Below, in pieces: positions 63,262-64,000 of a stretch of DNA of 64,000 nucleotides. The notes under the pieces were generated by a model. That model did no database searches. It had not been told where the DNA came from and saw nothing but the letters and a program-made list of their open reading frames with translations. Position numbers and translations under genes: made by a program. Source of the stretch: Prorocentrum cordatum (taxonomy: Eukaryota; Sar; Dinophyceae; Prorocentrales; Prorocentraceae); assembly GCA_963575745.1 (NCBI GenBank), contig CAUYUJ010003558.1, forward strand, positions 669,524-733,523. Reading direction: 5' to 3'. Every line of letters starts with the position of its first letter. Position 1 is the first letter of the stretch.

Positions 63262-64000
63262 TTAGTCCTTGCTTTCAGGTTTCGCCGATGAGTCAGAAAC
63301 AAGCAACTGCTCCTCCCTCTGCAACGAGACAAGCATGAAGGATGATAACTCCTCCTGGAACTTCTGTTGGTCGTGCCACGGCATCACCGTGCAGTCGAAA
63401 GAAGAGCCCAGGTGCGGGCGCGCCGCCGTCGCTCTCCTCTCAGTGGCACAGTCATTACAGCGTGAGGCTCTAGAAAGCGCAAGCATCCAGGAGATTTTCT
63501 CTTCGACACTTTGAGGCTCTCGGAATTCATGGTGGGTTTTGACCCTGCGAGCCGCTTCGTAATTAGCTCCCTTACAGTCCAGTATTCTTTGAACGGGATC
63601 CTGGGCCAAATCGATGTCCTCGAGGATGCTGTTGACCTCGCTCCGAAAGATTGGCGAGCGAATCGCCCATGTCGGGATAATCGGTCGACTGGAAGAGGGA
63701 GCGGGGGCAGAGAGAGCCAAGAACACGGCGACGTGGTCGCTGGGAAGCGAGCCCTGAAAAAGGTTGGAGACAAAACCAGAGATGGGCTTGTAATCCAGGA
63801 GAACCAGAGAGGGAGCAGAAACGTAAATCCGATCAATCCTTCCCGCTGAAATAACTCGATCGCCCCTGATGGTTTTGCGAGCGCGGTTAGGCTGGAATAT
63901 TTCCGCATACCCTTGGAACTGGCCCAGGAAATAGCTGAAGAGGTAAGCGGGAGTAGTGGTGGATTTGCCGTCTCGAACTCTGAGCCGGCCTTCGCCACCA
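63262..64000 (-). pseudogene. LINE endonuclease C-terminal part and linker
   Basis: One frame is open from the window edge: RVRDGKSTTTPAYLFSYFLG, GDRVISAGRIDRIYVSAPSL and FQGSLPSDHVAVFLALSAPA, where DR-IYVS and SDH are the conserved end of the endonuclease fold. A linker follows (AIRSPIFRSEVNSILEDIDL, FQEELSSFMLVSLQREEQL) to an in-frame TAA after PESKD at 63,262-63,264. The same frame resumes immediately with RIPRLRELAAAWAPFDRKIF, so the stop is a single lesion or a suppressed codon. Confidence 0.85.

Larger units (their letters stand above)
61063..64000 (-). mobile_element. LINE retrotransposon, - strand, 5' end beyond the window
   Basis: Endonuclease C-terminal part (64,000-63,262), linker and reverse transcriptase (63,249-61,797) and C-terminal region (61,793-61,063) follow in order. 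Damage is limited to stops at 63,262, 62,406 and 61,797, one frameshift near 62.73 kb and another near 61.45 kb, making it the youngest-looking LINE here. It ends ~310 bp upstream of the CCCH start codon on the same strand. Confidence 0.88.

Overview
This window looks like GC-rich, repeat-saturated nuclear DNA from a eukaryote, most likely a dinoflagellate. That is inference from retroelement protein styles I recognise and from the very high GC3 of the few coding-like stretches; no rRNA, tRNA, spliced-leader or other taxon-diagnostic gene was found. There are no prokaryotic operons, Shine-Dalgarno sites or CRISPR arrays. Most long open frames are by-products of tandem repeats with few stops and are not reported as genes.

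Layout, left to right. 0.3-5.5 kb holds a 79-bp satellite with a 478-bp higher-order duplication, then a small exon-like stretch (about 4.27-4.56 kb) running into a 10-copy 89-bp minisatellite. 5.5-19.7 kb is a patchwork of microsatellites, 21-bp, 72-bp, 83-bp and ~130-bp tandem repeats, a three-copy SINE-like family, and two copies of a ~180-bp terminal-inverted-repeat element. 19.8-23.0 kb is a decayed LINE on the + strand. 25.4-29.7 kb is a second decayed LINE on the - strand. 31.2-34.4 kb holds two satellite families (~152 bp and ~45 bp), followed by a third LINE fragment (34.8-35.7 kb, -). 38.9-39.75 kb (-) holds a decayed membrane-type ORF.

39.8-52.1 kb is dominated by an 11-12-bp CCAAGAYGGCC-type minisatellite. 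Part of it is organised into ~932-bp higher-order units carrying three hairpins. A full Copia-type LTR retrotransposon (45,346-51,147, -) has landed inside this array, with recognisable LTRs, a primer-binding-site candidate, a 5-bp target duplication, Gag, and reverse transcriptase/RNase H remnants. 52.1-55.6 kb is another composite higher-order repeat whose units contain alternative hairpin arms and nested ATC/CTC microsatellites. 55.6-59.1 kb is mixed repeats. 59,199-60,749 (-) is the only apparently intact protein gene, a CCCH zinc-finger protein. 61.06 kb to the right edge is a fourth LINE (-), still recognisable, with an intact FADD motif but three in-frame stops and a frameshift.

Apart from the CCCH gene and possibly the 4.3-kb exon, nothing here appears to encode a working protein. 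The more unusual content is structural: hairpins that keep their pairing while the sequence changes between repeat copies, an LTR hairpin with a compensatory change, and repeat families that occur in both orientations tens of kilobases apart.
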